Position numbers and translations under genes: made by a program. Shown piece after piece: positions 25,512 to 36,463 of a stretch of 64,000 bases of DNA. The stretch's first letter is position 1. Every line of letters begins with the position of its first letter. The notes beneath the pieces are model-generated. The model did not search any database. It was not told the origin of the DNA and was given only the letters and a program-made list of their open reading frames with translations. This DNA is from Trogon surrucura. Its lineage: Eukaryota; Chordata; Aves; Trogoniformes; Trogonidae. The stretch is from the NCBI GenBank assembly GCA_020746105.1, contig CM036626.1, forward strand, positions 19,581,001 to 19,645,000. The letters run 5' to 3'.

Positions 25512-26040
25512 AAATACCATCGTTTTAAGGAGTCCATGAAAATCAGATGGTTCAGTATCTTTCTGAAAATATGACAGTATCCGACTCCAACAAAGCAAAA
25601 ACTGCCTCACTGCGTGCAGCTCTTTGTAACGTTAGTTATCCATCTCTATCAGCCTTGCTGAGTCTGTAAACATCTCTAAAGAGCAGAACACACTTGGTGC
25701 CGATTGACACCCACAGAGAACTTCGATAAGTTTCCCCGACCAGTTTGGGAAGACTCCGAATGTATAAAACCCTTCCCAAGCTGAGATTTACCTTTTACTA
25801 AGCTGTTGCCTTTGCAAGATTTATCCTCGTAGGCTTATATGCACCCCTGAAATATATTAGTGGTTTAAAAACGGAAAGCCAGACTGATTCTTGATTACAG
25901 TGCCTCTTATTGCAATTCTACAAGGTAACAGCAATAAGAAATTAATTATCACATGTGATACAAAAAGTAACCCACGCAACTTCACTATAATCATAAGCGA
26001 TGGTCTGTTTTAAGAGAGTGCAGCTTTAATTAAGCTGATC
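25512..26040. other. Candidate conserved non-coding block, right half
   Basis: This continues the CpG-retaining sequence broken by the CR1, with CpGs in GTAACGTTAG, GTGCCGATTG, CTTCGATAAG, CCCCGACC and CTCCGAATG. It ends in an inverted repeat at 26021-26037, CAGCTT-TAATT-AAGCTG, whose core is TTTAATTAAG. No open frame is convincing. Confidence 0.35.
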
Positions 26041-29000
26041 TTTGAGGGGGAAGTTGATGGGATTATGTAAAGAGTTCTCTTTCTTCATAATGAGGGTTGG
26101 TGTAACTTTACAAAATTCAATTATTTCCATCCAATGCTGCATAAGAAATATCTGGGAGATGACTGAAACAATTCTTGAAGCAAATTATACCACTGTCAGA
26201 AAACAGGAAATCAGTGTGTCAAAACATGAGGATATTTCTATATGAAGCATCTACCAAGTGACTTTATACAGACGATCCCTGTCTGAATGTTCTATTCCTC
26301 TCATTAATTCTGTCTACAACTAGAAAGAGAAATATTTTCTGTTTGCCATTTGAAATTAAAAAAAAATAATAATACAAATGAAAAACGTGTTCAAATATAA
26401 TCCAAGGAAGGATACAGAAATATTTTATGTTTGAATTCATCTAAGCGTACTCAGTACTGTAAAAATCTAGGTACAGGTTTACAGCTTTTGAGATCCCCAA
26501 ATAACTACCTTTTCTGCAGTAAAACCAGATCTATAAAACTCCATCCACTATTCTCACGTATACATTTTTAATAAGTGGATTTTATATACTAGTTACCGAA
26601 AGGAAGAGTTAATATAACAGCAAGTATTATATCCTGGGCGCTGCTGTTTATATTTGCAATTAGATTAAATGTTGTTGAAGCTAGAGATGCTCAAACCTGG
26701 GTCTGGTGAGCCCACGGAAACTTCCTTGCTGAGTAAACACAGAGTTGCTTAAATTGTTCTTTTGCACTGATCTAATACCACTAACCATCAACGCCAAGGT
26801 TAAAATGAAGAAACCAGAGTAATAATGAGGTAGCACAAGGAACAATAGAAAAATACACCCAAAAGCCCACAAGTACTAAAAATAAACACAGTGAAGCCTA
26901 ATCTGGCTGCAGATCATATGAATCACCACAATATAGATATTTTTAAAGAAGAGCTTCTTTTCTCCTTTTAGATTAAGATAGATACATTTCAAAGCTTACA
27001 CCTGGCACGTTCTAGTTCTGAGGTGTGCTGAGAAGAGAGACTAAACTCTCTAAAGAATCCACAAATTACATGGTAAAGGTAAATACATTTTCTGTTTTTA
27101 ATCCACTTTTTATCTACCTCTGTCTCTGTAGGAACTGTGATTATGATGCAGCATATATAGATTTTAATTCCTAATATTTTAGTATTATTATAATACAAAG
27201 TTAATACCTGGTCAAGTGAATCTACATTATTGTCCCCAATTATTTAATTTTTAGCATTCTCCAACCTGTGCCTCTGTAATCAACAATTATCTGCTTTCTT
27301 GCACTTACGCTCCAGATGGAGAACAGGTAAGCAGATGTTTGGATGAATCTGATTTGTGATGGATCCTTCCTTGCTGCAATTCATGTGCATTGTTACGGAC
27401 CTTTTTCACTTCTTCAGCAAACTTTAGCTTGGAGATCCTGGAAATCAAATCCTCATTACTATACTTCAGATTCCTAATGCAGATTAATACTATTATAACC
27501 AGTGAGGTTTTTTGTTTGGCTGACTGGTGTTTTTTAGGGGTAGGGTGGGTTGGTTTTTAACTAGTAAAGCAAATACAGAAACACACAGGAAGCTACAAAC
27601 CTAATATATCCAGCCAACTGAACTGGATTCATCAATGGATAGAACACACTAGCATTAGAAGTAACATAGACGACTCCTAAGCAATTTTATTTTCTGTCCC
27701 TAGGATAAAGGCTTAATTGCCAGAACTTGTGAGGGACAGGCAAAGCGTAGGTTGCGTTAACCACAGCACAAAAAGTCAGAACCACTCAATTTTCAAGACT
27801 GGCAACAGCTGAAAGTTTCCTCTGAAACCAACTCTAGACAAGGCTGCTACAGAGCAGCTCTACTACAGGCACCCAAGCCAACACTCTGTTTCCTCACCTA
27901 CTGCTCACCTCATTATACTCAAGGTACTTGAGCAGGTTAGAGAATTACAGAAATAATAACTCCATGATACGACTCTCTATGAAAATAAGACACGAAGATG
28001 TGGGTTGGCAGGGATTGTACATCCTTCCCCCCATTTTATTAATTCGAAAAGTAACGCTCAAGATTAGAACAGAAATTTCATACAAACATTGTGATAACGA
28101 CCTGTAACGCAGAACATGCAAAATGTGTGATGAACGAAAGTTAAGAAGGTCTACTTGAACACCAGAAGTGATTTTTATAAGACTCTATTGAATACCTTAA
28201 AGTATTACCTACTCACATTGGTTTTTTTTCCTAGAGATGTGAGAAAAAATGATGCATTCACTACAAAAATAATGATTCTGGAGTCACTGAGGACTTGTAG
28301 GAGCATGAATACACAATGGAAAATAAATGCGGTGGAAACCATTGGTATTAACCGGCGTTACAGAAGCTGCAGCAACCTCATGAAAATGATGGGAAACAGA
28401 GTGGCAGTGCCACCAGGAGGTGGCCTTCTGCTCACACCAGAATGACAATCCAAAGAGATGCGTCTGCAGAGGGGACAGTCAACATCTGCACAAGCACTTT
28501 GGCAAATGTTGCCTCTGAACAGCACAGCAAGCATTAGGTAAAAGAAAGTCATTCTTGAAAGGAGCAACTTAGCGTGTAGCTACCCTAAGTTCTGTAAATT
28601 GAGAGGTTTTGTGAATTATTCTATTTTAGCCTAGTTTTCTGAGCTCGCTCACTCTCAGCTGAATGACTACTTCCAGCTGATACCCATTATGTGATATCTA
28701 GTACCCTATACTTACAGCCAGCAATGTCTTTGTAGTCTTGTCCTCCACGCAGCACAGGCAGTGGACATTGATCCACTGACTGTTTAGGAGAATTGTGAGG
28801 TGCAGTAATGAAAGTTCATTGTAATTCCCACACCCCGTTCTTCTGGTTTTCTCTCCCTTAAGGAAAATCAATGTGGAAAGTGACCCACTTATCTGATATT
28901 TTGCATCCAGGAAGGCACAACCACAAATGCAACCCTAAAAGTCTGAAAACACACAACTGGCATTTTCTATGATGGCTGTTGTTTTTCTTGTTTGGTTTTT

Positions 29001-30889
29001 TTTTAAGTAAAAAAACCAAACAGCCCCAAAACAAAACACACACACAGAACTCATAACCAGAAAACCATAACCCACACAAAACTCTGAAGGAAACAAACAA
29101 AAAAGATAAGCAAGTCCCTGAAATAGCTATGAATAGAAAATCATGCTAGAATTAGCCACAAAGCCATTCTGATGGCATTAAAGGGTGTCACTAAAAAGAC
29201 TGTGTCTTGATAGTGAAGGCTGTTCAACAGAGGTAGCACTTGGGGAGGCTTTCAAAACAGAACCCACATTCAATAACACCAGCAGCTGTATCAAAAATAA
29301 ATTTAATAAAAGTCTTCGTACTTATTTTTGCTTATACTTTTAAAATTTCCTCATTGAGTTCCCTCCAATTGGGCCTGACATTTCAGTCCTGGGGTTAAAG
29401 AGCTTCCAGTTCCATTATAGAGAAGCTTACAGGTATTGATCTGAGCATTTCCCGCCCCCAGGCCAGTTGTCTGTACAGGACAAAAAGTTTTCAAACCCGT
29501 TGCCATGTGGCAAAAGTAAAACGGCATCACAGAATCACTCAGATCAGATCAAAGCGTAGGAACTGCGTAGGCTCTACTCGTGGCATTATTTGTGGCTCCA
29601 GGAGTCACTTTTGCTGGAGTGATCACTAGTAAGTAATGCATTTTGCAAGGATTAACACCCACCAAGCCTTTGCATTTATCCTGGATGTGGAGATCAATGT
29701 GGTACCTCAGCAAAAGGACTGGTTGGGTTGCTGAACCAATTTCTTTCGCCCCTCTCATCCTCTTTGGGAAGGGGATTGAGTCTCAAGAGGCCAGGGGGGT
29801 TGTTTTTTTGGTTTATTTACGTGTACGTGCCTGAGCATTTGTGTGTGTGTGTGTGTAGCTGAAAATAATTACTCCCTGGATTATCAAAGCTTTCCTAGTG
29901 CTGAGCCTGTGGTTGGGGTTGTCCATGGCTCTGTTCTGTCACTGTTAAATGGAGACCTAAACGAACTAGATGGAGAGCAAGCCTGAAGTGCAGACACAGG
30001 AAAGAGTTTTGTGGAATGCAAACAAGGGCTGAAGTACTCAAATTCCAGTGTCAAAAAGGCCAATAAGCTCAATACTCTTAATTGTGTCTTTTTACACTCA
30101 GCAGAAAGACACCTCAGTGTACACCCTGCTCAGACAGATTTTGTAAAACCTGCAGATCCCTTTTCTTTTAGTTTCTTCCCCCTCCCCAAGTGAAACAAAA
30201 TCTACGGAGACTACAGAAGAAAGAATTATTCTATATTAAGGAGGATTTCCTATAGATCATGTTAGTTTTTCTGCATTAGCACTCTTGCACACGACTCCGT
30301 ACTAAAACATACTGAGAAGACATGCTATTGAGACTGTGCTCTCTCCAGGTGCATGGTAAGAACATAATAAAAATTTAAAAATAACTAAAAAACCTCTTTA
30401 ACAAAAAAAAAAATAAATTGGTCCCAGAGCAAATTCCTCTTCCCAGAAGACTGCAGAAATAACTCCACAAGGTCACGTGTATATTAGTTTTTGTTAGAGG
30501 CAAGATCTTCAGGAATATCACAAGACCAAAGTGGCAAAACCGCATGAATTGAAGTTACATGGCTTACCTCTGTGTTAAAAAAATGGCAAAGGTGCATTCA
30601 CTTAGCACTTAGTTTGCAATTAGGGTGTGTTGCAATTTATTTTACAATACAGCTAACAGGATTGAAGGGAAACTAAGCCAATAATTGTACCGGCAGCACA
30701 CAGAGATGCTGTGAAGTTTTACGAAATAATGAGCAGTAGCTCATTGGGACTTTCTCCAATATCACACAAGGTGCCTGTTGTAGAGCCACATGTTGTATCC
30801 AAACCCATTTAGTCAGTAACTCAGGTTTAGGAGTTTTACCTCTGGAATGATTACTGGATAAGCCCTGCAAAATTCACTTTCAATCTTAC
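26041..30889. other. Unique non-coding sequence, no gene recognised
   Basis: AT-rich unique sequence. A (GT)8 microsatellite lies at 29841-29856 and a short CA run at about 29036-29046. A donor-like ACAG/GTAAGC near 27325 has no clear partner acceptor. No gene is recognised. Confidence 0.55.
29841..29856. repeat. (GT)8 microsatellite
   Basis: Eight uninterrupted GT units. Confidence 0.9.
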
Positions 30890-31120
30890 TTGAGCAGTGC
30901 CCACGGATTCGTAAAGATGATCGAAGATTTTAGAGCAACCGAACTCCCGCGCGCAGCGCAAATGCCAAATTGCAATTTATGTTGCTTAACAGATGAGTCT
31001 CGAAGCAGTGGGTGGCACTGCCCGAATGAAGCACCTCGCGGGATGCAATCACATCCTTTTGTTCAAAGGAGTTTCATCTTAAGTCTTAAATTTCGTCTTT
31101 GTGATCGTAGGAACTAGCTC
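30890..31120. other. Candidate conserved non-coding block (CpG-retaining)
   Basis: About a dozen CpGs occur within 230 bp, including CCCGCGCGCAGCGC at about 30947-30960, CTCGAAGC and CTCGCGGG. Next to the CpG-rich core is AAATTGCAATTT, a perfect 12-bp palindrome. The open frames here are short and unrecognised. Confidence 0.3.
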
Positions 31121-32580
31121 AAGGACAAGTTGCTGTTTGAGCACAGCGGGAAGAGTTTGGATCGTATCAGTCCTTGATCTAATTCACTTTAAAAATGTTG
31201 CTAAAGACATCTTGGATTTATCTGCTCTGTCCAAAGGAGAGAGAGAAAAACTGACACAGCCACAAGAAGTCAGCAGTAAGCTGGAAAGCTCTGTCTCCTT
31301 TTGAAGGTATAGGCAGCTCTTACAAAAAAAACCCCTGCGTGTATCATTTCAAAGCATCTCCAATTTTTACAAAGAAAACGGAGGAGAACGTGTCTCCCAG
31401 ACCTTTCCTCAGCAAAGTTTTTGCAAGAAACGCCTTGGCCCAGCTCCTGCTAATCCAATTCTGCCTTCCAGCTCATGCTCCAGACTCTATCTGCTGTCTA
31501 GTTTACAGACCAGATCCTATCTCTGAGTTATTTTTAGCCTCCAACAGTTATCTTGAAAGGTAGGCAAGGACTTTGTGCCGTTCTGAGCTAGGAAAGCTTT
31601 TGCCACTCCATAACCCAGGCTCAAGATTTGAGGTGACTAGAGCCCTATCCTAGACTGCTGAGGTTACTCAAGCCTCACCCCAGATTTGTCTGTTTTACAA
31701 TGCAGCAGCGATTGTCCATGACCCAACACTGCCAAACCCCAAACAGGAGTAGCAAGAAGGCTTCATGGCTGAGAAGGTTTAAAGGGCTTCTGAATGCTGC
31801 AAATGCAATAAGGTTACGTAGTTTATTTTAATTCTATTTTTTGAAAAAAACAAACAAATATTAAAGAGCTTTTTTCTTTTTTTTTCTGACAGAATATGGC
31901 AATCCTTCAAAACAAAAACATTTTATAAAGACATGCCAACATCAGTGAAATTCTGTTTTGAAAGAAAATTGGGCAAGGCCACTATGTTTTGGTAGCATTT
32001 AAATGTCTTATCTTGACCTTTATGAACAGACTGTTTTGATATTGAATTTTGTCATCACTTTCTATGTCATTTCTAAGAGATATACGTGTAATCTTTATTA
32101 GGGCATAATATAGTTCAGAAGAACTAAGTCAGAGCTTCACAAGTTTTAATAAGAAGACAATTCAAAGGTTCACAAGTTCAAAATTCAGACATTTAAGTCT
32201 TACAGTCTTTCCTGAATGAAAACATAAGATCTTGAAATGAATAATCTACCTTTAGCAGGGACATTTCTAAAATGTTTCCTTCCATGCCCAGTTGAAAATG
32301 GGAAGGTTTTAGAAGCATTAATTTCCTCAGAAGCTGAGAAGTTCTGTTTCAGCTGCTTCCCAGTCTTGTTAGACAATCAACACATAACCCAGATCATCTG
32401 TTTTGACATAGAAGAGATTAGATTTTTAATAAACTTTTAAAATTGACAATGAGAAGCTTGGATTAGACTGTTGTAAGCAACTCTTTTTCTGTTTACTCTC
32501 GATACAACTTAGAAAAAGCACTGACATTATGTAAAAGAAAATTTTAATGAGGAAGTACCTAAAACTCCATTTCAAATTTT
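31121..32580. other. Unique non-coding sequence, no gene recognised
   Basis: AT-rich and unique, with short A and T runs near 31845-31890. Nothing coding is recognised. Confidence 0.55.
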
Positions 32581-32585
32581 ATTCC

Positions 32586-32655
32586 TAATTAAAATTAGAA
32601 CTGCTAATTATAATGCCTGTCTCCTTTAGAAGGTGCTGCAAGGCTTAATTAATTG
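32586..32655. promoter_or_regulatory. Cluster of TAATTA homeodomain-type motifs
   Basis: TAATTA occurs at 32586-32591, 32605-32610 and 32646-32651, the last within TTAATTAATTG. TAATTA is the core recognised by many homeodomain proteins. The sequence is AT-rich, so part of the clustering may be chance. Confidence 0.25.
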
Positions 32656-32789
32656 TCGGTAAAGCTCATTTGAGAAGCTCACACACGATGGAAGTGTGAA
32701 ATTGTTGATGTTAATCAGGAGGATGTCTAAGAGAGCTTTGAACCGGGAGGGGAGCACTCACTATACTGGCCCCACGGGGCTGCTGTAGG

Positions 32790-32907
32790 ATGCTTGGCAC
32801 TTCTTGGCCCTTAAGTTGCCCAGAGAGGTGGTAGAAGTCCCATCCCTGGAAGCATTCAAGGTCAAATTGGGCGGGGTTCCTGGCAACCTGATCTAGTTGC
32901 AGATGTC
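32790..32907 (+). mobile_element. Older CR1 fragment, left part (interrupted by another CR1)
   Basis: CR1 3' sequence of a different subfamily from the 25-kb copy, recognised by GTTGCCCAGAGAGGTGG and CATCCCTGGAAGCATTCAAG. It runs to GCAGATGTC at 32907, where a second CR1 interrupts it. The matching remainder resumes at 33056. The left limit is approximate because homology fades. Confidence 0.8.
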
Positions 32908-33055
32908 ACCTTCCCTGGTGGTGTTTAAAGGTCATTTAGATGTAGTGTTGGGGGTTATGGTTTAGATGTGGAATCTGTAGAGTAGGGCTATAGGTTGGAC
33001 TTGATGAACCCAAGGGTCTTTTCCAATCTGAGTGCTTCTATGATTCTACGGTTCC
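32908..33055 (+). mobile_element. Younger CR1 3' fragment nested inside an older CR1
   Basis: About 148 bp of CR1 3' end: CCTGGTGGTGTTTAAAGGTC at the start, then GGTTGGACTTGATGAACCC, AGGGTCTTTTCCAATC and a tail with TTCTATGATTCTACG. It is flanked by ATGTC at 32903-32907 and 33056-33060, consistent with a short target-site duplication. Both neighbours are halves of one other CR1, so this element landed in an existing CR1. Confidence 0.85.
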
Positions 33056-33137
33056 ATGTCCCTGCTCACTGCAGGGGTGTGGAACTAAATTATTTTTAAA
33101 GGTCCATTCCATCCCTAAATATTCTATGATTCTATGC
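33056..33137 (+). mobile_element. Older CR1 fragment, right part
   Basis: The sequence resumes with ATGTCCCTGCTCACTGCAGG and continues through GGTCCATTCCATCCC to a second complete tail, ATTCTATGATTCTATG. It continues the CR1 segment that breaks off at 32907. Confidence 0.85.
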
Positions 33138-34400
33138 AAATCCCACGAGTTCCTCACTATCCTGTTGTCTTCTTTTTACAACCAAAAAGCTGACTAGGAC
33201 AGCTGAGGTGCTTCCAAGGTCTTAAGAAAAGTCCTCCAAGGAGGTTGGGTTGAACGCAGATCACTTAAGTTAGGTCCAATGAACCATCCTCCTCTGCAGG
33301 TGAAGGATAGAAACCTCCTCCTCTCTACTTTTAGGAAGGACAACATCTTCACCTTTTCTCCCGCTACCGTCACTTTCTCTTCCTTCAAAGATATCTTAAC
33401 TCAACCATCACCTCAACTAAGAGCAATCTCATCACTGCCATTCAGGGATGCCTCTGTGTGGGCTGACAATGGGCTCAGAGGGTCAGATGAACCTCAACGA
33501 GCTCCTTGACACATCCAAAGCACATTGTGAGGAAGGAGGGAGCATCCCAAAAAGATGGTGCCGTGACAGAGCCCTTGAGGAGACACCACCAGACTCCTGG
33601 TACAAGTTCTCAGCAGTCAGAAGCTGTGCTGGAAACTAAGGGGATGAACAAGTGTGCCTCAAGTTTATAGATGGGGAAAATTCAAACTAAAAAAGGTGCA
33701 CACTCCTCCTCTCCTCTTGACTGAAATTTTTTGGTCTGCTCAAGGCATCCACACACCTCTGTGTGTTTTGCCACCTGACTTCCATGTCCTCTCCACTTGC
33801 ATTTGCTCAGACAGGCAGGCAATTAATCCCATTACAAACTAATGGATTTACATTGAGATTACATTAAAACATAAAGCAATGCCTGTGGCACAATTGCACT
33901 TTTCTTGCACTTTTCCAAAAACTGCTGTTTCCACTCCTGTCCCCTGCAAACACAAATAGCTTTTGCTTACTCCCAGAACTGCACTCCCCTGTCTGAGCTT
34001 CGCATTTGATCTCTGCTGAAGCAGTCCCAAGAGGAGAAAATGGAAATCTAAGAAGGTTTGAATTTTATGTGTAATCAGGATTTACATCTGTGCTACTTAA
34101 GACAAGCAGGTCTGCTTTTTTTTTTTATAAATAAATAAATAATAAAATATGTAAAATACAGAGTGTTAGTTAAACATTTCAAGAGGACAGTCAGAGCTGG
34201 GATGTAATACGAGTGTCAACTCGCATCCTATGAGCTTAATCTTATAGAGCTCGGGAAGCGACTGTGGGACCCAGGACTAAACAAAATTATTTCCTCCCCT
34301 GTTCTAAACCTAACACTGAGCACTGACCCAGTTTTCGAGGAGAGAGGTTTCCGATTACCTGACAGGAGCTCATATTTGTATGAAAAGAACAGCAAGAGCA
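33138..34400. other. Unique non-coding sequence; T-run and (ATAA)n at 34116-34145
   Basis: No gene is recognised. A T-run leads directly into (ATAA)n at 34116-34145. Open frames at 33200-33640 are under 80 codons and unrecognised. Confidence 0.55.
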
Positions 34401-34600
34401 CATTTAATCCTTTATGCCAGTAGTGTGACAGCTGCGCTTTCGCTCTCTCGGCTTCCTTGAAGGATGATCAACACAGAGCTAATTTTTATACGTTCAAGAT
34501 TTCCAGATAGGAACAGGCAGAGACTGTAGTAGCTGTTTATCCTGACTCGAGCGCTAATTGTGCGGGTCCTAGCACGAGTGCAGCGGGAAAGCAGTGTATT
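34401..34600. other. Candidate conserved non-coding block (CpG-retaining)
   Basis: About ten CpGs occur within 200 bp, for example in CTGCGCTTTCGCTCTCTCGG, GACTCGAGCGCTAATTGTGC and AGCACGAGTGCAGCGGG. It also contains the homeodomain-like CTAATTG. No repeat and no significant open frame is seen. Confidence 0.3.
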
Positions 34601-36407
34601 TCACGGTTAATACCAGTGAAGAGACACGCAATGCTCAGTGGATAAAAGGCTTGTAGTCCCAGCTGGGAAAATAGTTCCATTATCTCCCAGCTGCATAGAC
34701 CTTCCATACGGCTCCGTTCTGCCTCGATGAACACTGTGGCTTGCTGAGAGCTTGAAACAGTTCTGCAGAAAAATTGTAAAGATCCTGAGACATTTCACTG
34801 TTAAGATCTGTAAGTACAGAATTGTGCTGTTTACTGCAATGGGAATAATGCTGGGGGAACTGCATTTTCTGTGTGGGTTCATTTGTATTTTTTTTTTTTT
34901 CTCCCCATCCTCGGTAATTTTCATTTGCATAAATGGTAGAGAAGGAAGAAAATTAACTGCTTATCTATATGCTGTGTGTCTGTAAATGGCTGATGCTCCG
35001 AATGTATAGATTCCGAGAAGAGAAAAATGTGCAGAACGAATTTGTATGCATGTGAAGTCTGAGTCAAACAGAACAGGAGACTGTGCTAGTGCCGGCACCA
35101 CAGGTATATTATTTGAGTACATCACAGCTCTGTGCTGCAGTAAAACTGACAACACAGAGCATGACAGTGCTAATTCTGGCCCTTTCGGATGACTTTCTAT
35201 AGCATATTAAAAGATGAAGTGGGTTGTGAGAACCTAATCTAATTTCTACCAGATGAAGGTGTATAAGCAATAAGCGTAAATCTTCAGGAAAATTCAAGTA
35301 AGCCCTAAAAAGAAAGTTTTCCCCGGTGCTCATTTCCACAATTAAAAAAAAATTAAATAATCAGGATCAGACTGTATATTGAGCTTTGAGGCTTTTATCC
35401 AGAGATCTGCAAGAGTTTTAGTTTTGATGTAACAGCTTTAAAAGGAAATGTAATGCTTCATAAAAAGTTTTGGAAGTCTGTGGTTCCAGACATGAGGAAC
35501 TGTTTGAGTGGTGCTTTGTGTGAAATTGTGTATTCCCACAATGCTTTTCGGGTGAATACTTTGATTCGGACGGTTGTTGCGCGTTTAAAGCGTCTCCTCC
35601 AACAGCTTTTGCCCAACCTGGCTCAGTGCTGACAATTTCCTGCAGCACTTGTGTATCTGAGTGATTAAAAGATGCAAACTCCCTGCAGCCTACTGAAGTA
35701 AGAGTGAGCTGTCCTTTTGTCAACAGCACAAACTTTTCCAGGTAAATATTAGAAGTTAAGAAAATCAGATTATTTCCTTCTCTGAAGTAGCATTTTCTCC
35801 TCGCCTCCTTTCATTTTCTCCCCATCCAAGAGAGGGGAATTGTCAGAGTACTCCTTCCACATCCAGCATTTGGAAAGTTCTGCAAGTTCAGAGAGTTGTT
35901 TTTTTTTTCTTTTGTGTTTGTGTGTGCAACTAAAGCCTGCAGTGTTTGTAATTCCAGGAACCACATGGCCACAAATAACCCATCTTCATCAGCCAGCTTT
36001 TGCTTTGGTGCTCCAGAGGTGCTATGTCAGTGTCTCACATTCCATGAGGCTCTGCTTCAGAGGTTTTACGACACTAAAAAGTCCCAAATCAGTACCTATA
36101 AGAAGTTAGCAACTGCCGTATATCATGTTTTATGGTGGGGAAAAAATAAATAAATAAAACACACCAACATGTGCAGCTCTAGTTTTCAAACGCTCATGAG
36201 GTACCGATCACCATGTACTAGAAATCTTACCTTGCACGTTGAGGATAAAATTATAAATAATATAAAACAACTTAAGCACTTTAAATCAAATAATAGACAT
36301 GTCTCTTTTCCTTTTCTTCCAGCTTTATGATCACTATTAAAAAGGTTTGTGCTACATAATAAGCTACTCTAAACAGGTTTTCTTGCAGTTGGCTAAATGA
36401 TATTTGC
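34601..36407. other. Unique non-coding sequence, no gene recognised
   Basis: Several overlapping short frames occur at 34607-34985 and 35418-35729, none with a known domain. T-runs lie near 34888 and 35900. Confidence 0.55.
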
Positions 36408-36463
36408 GGTTGGACTACATGATCTTTGAGGTCCCTTCCAACTTCTAACATTCTGTGATTCTT
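36408..36463 (+). mobile_element. CR1 3'-tail fragment, plus strand
   Basis: Only the last ~56 bp of a CR1 are present: GGTTGGACTACATGATCTTT, GAGGTCCCTTCCAAC and the tail ATTCTGTGATTCT. It is a heavily 5'-truncated insertion without visible target-site duplication. Confidence 0.9.

Noticed and set aside
29524..29550. Possible CR1 tail (ATCACAGAATCACTCAG)
   Set aside because: Only the tail-like words match. The following sequence does not continue into the CR1 3' UTR, so the similarity may be chance.
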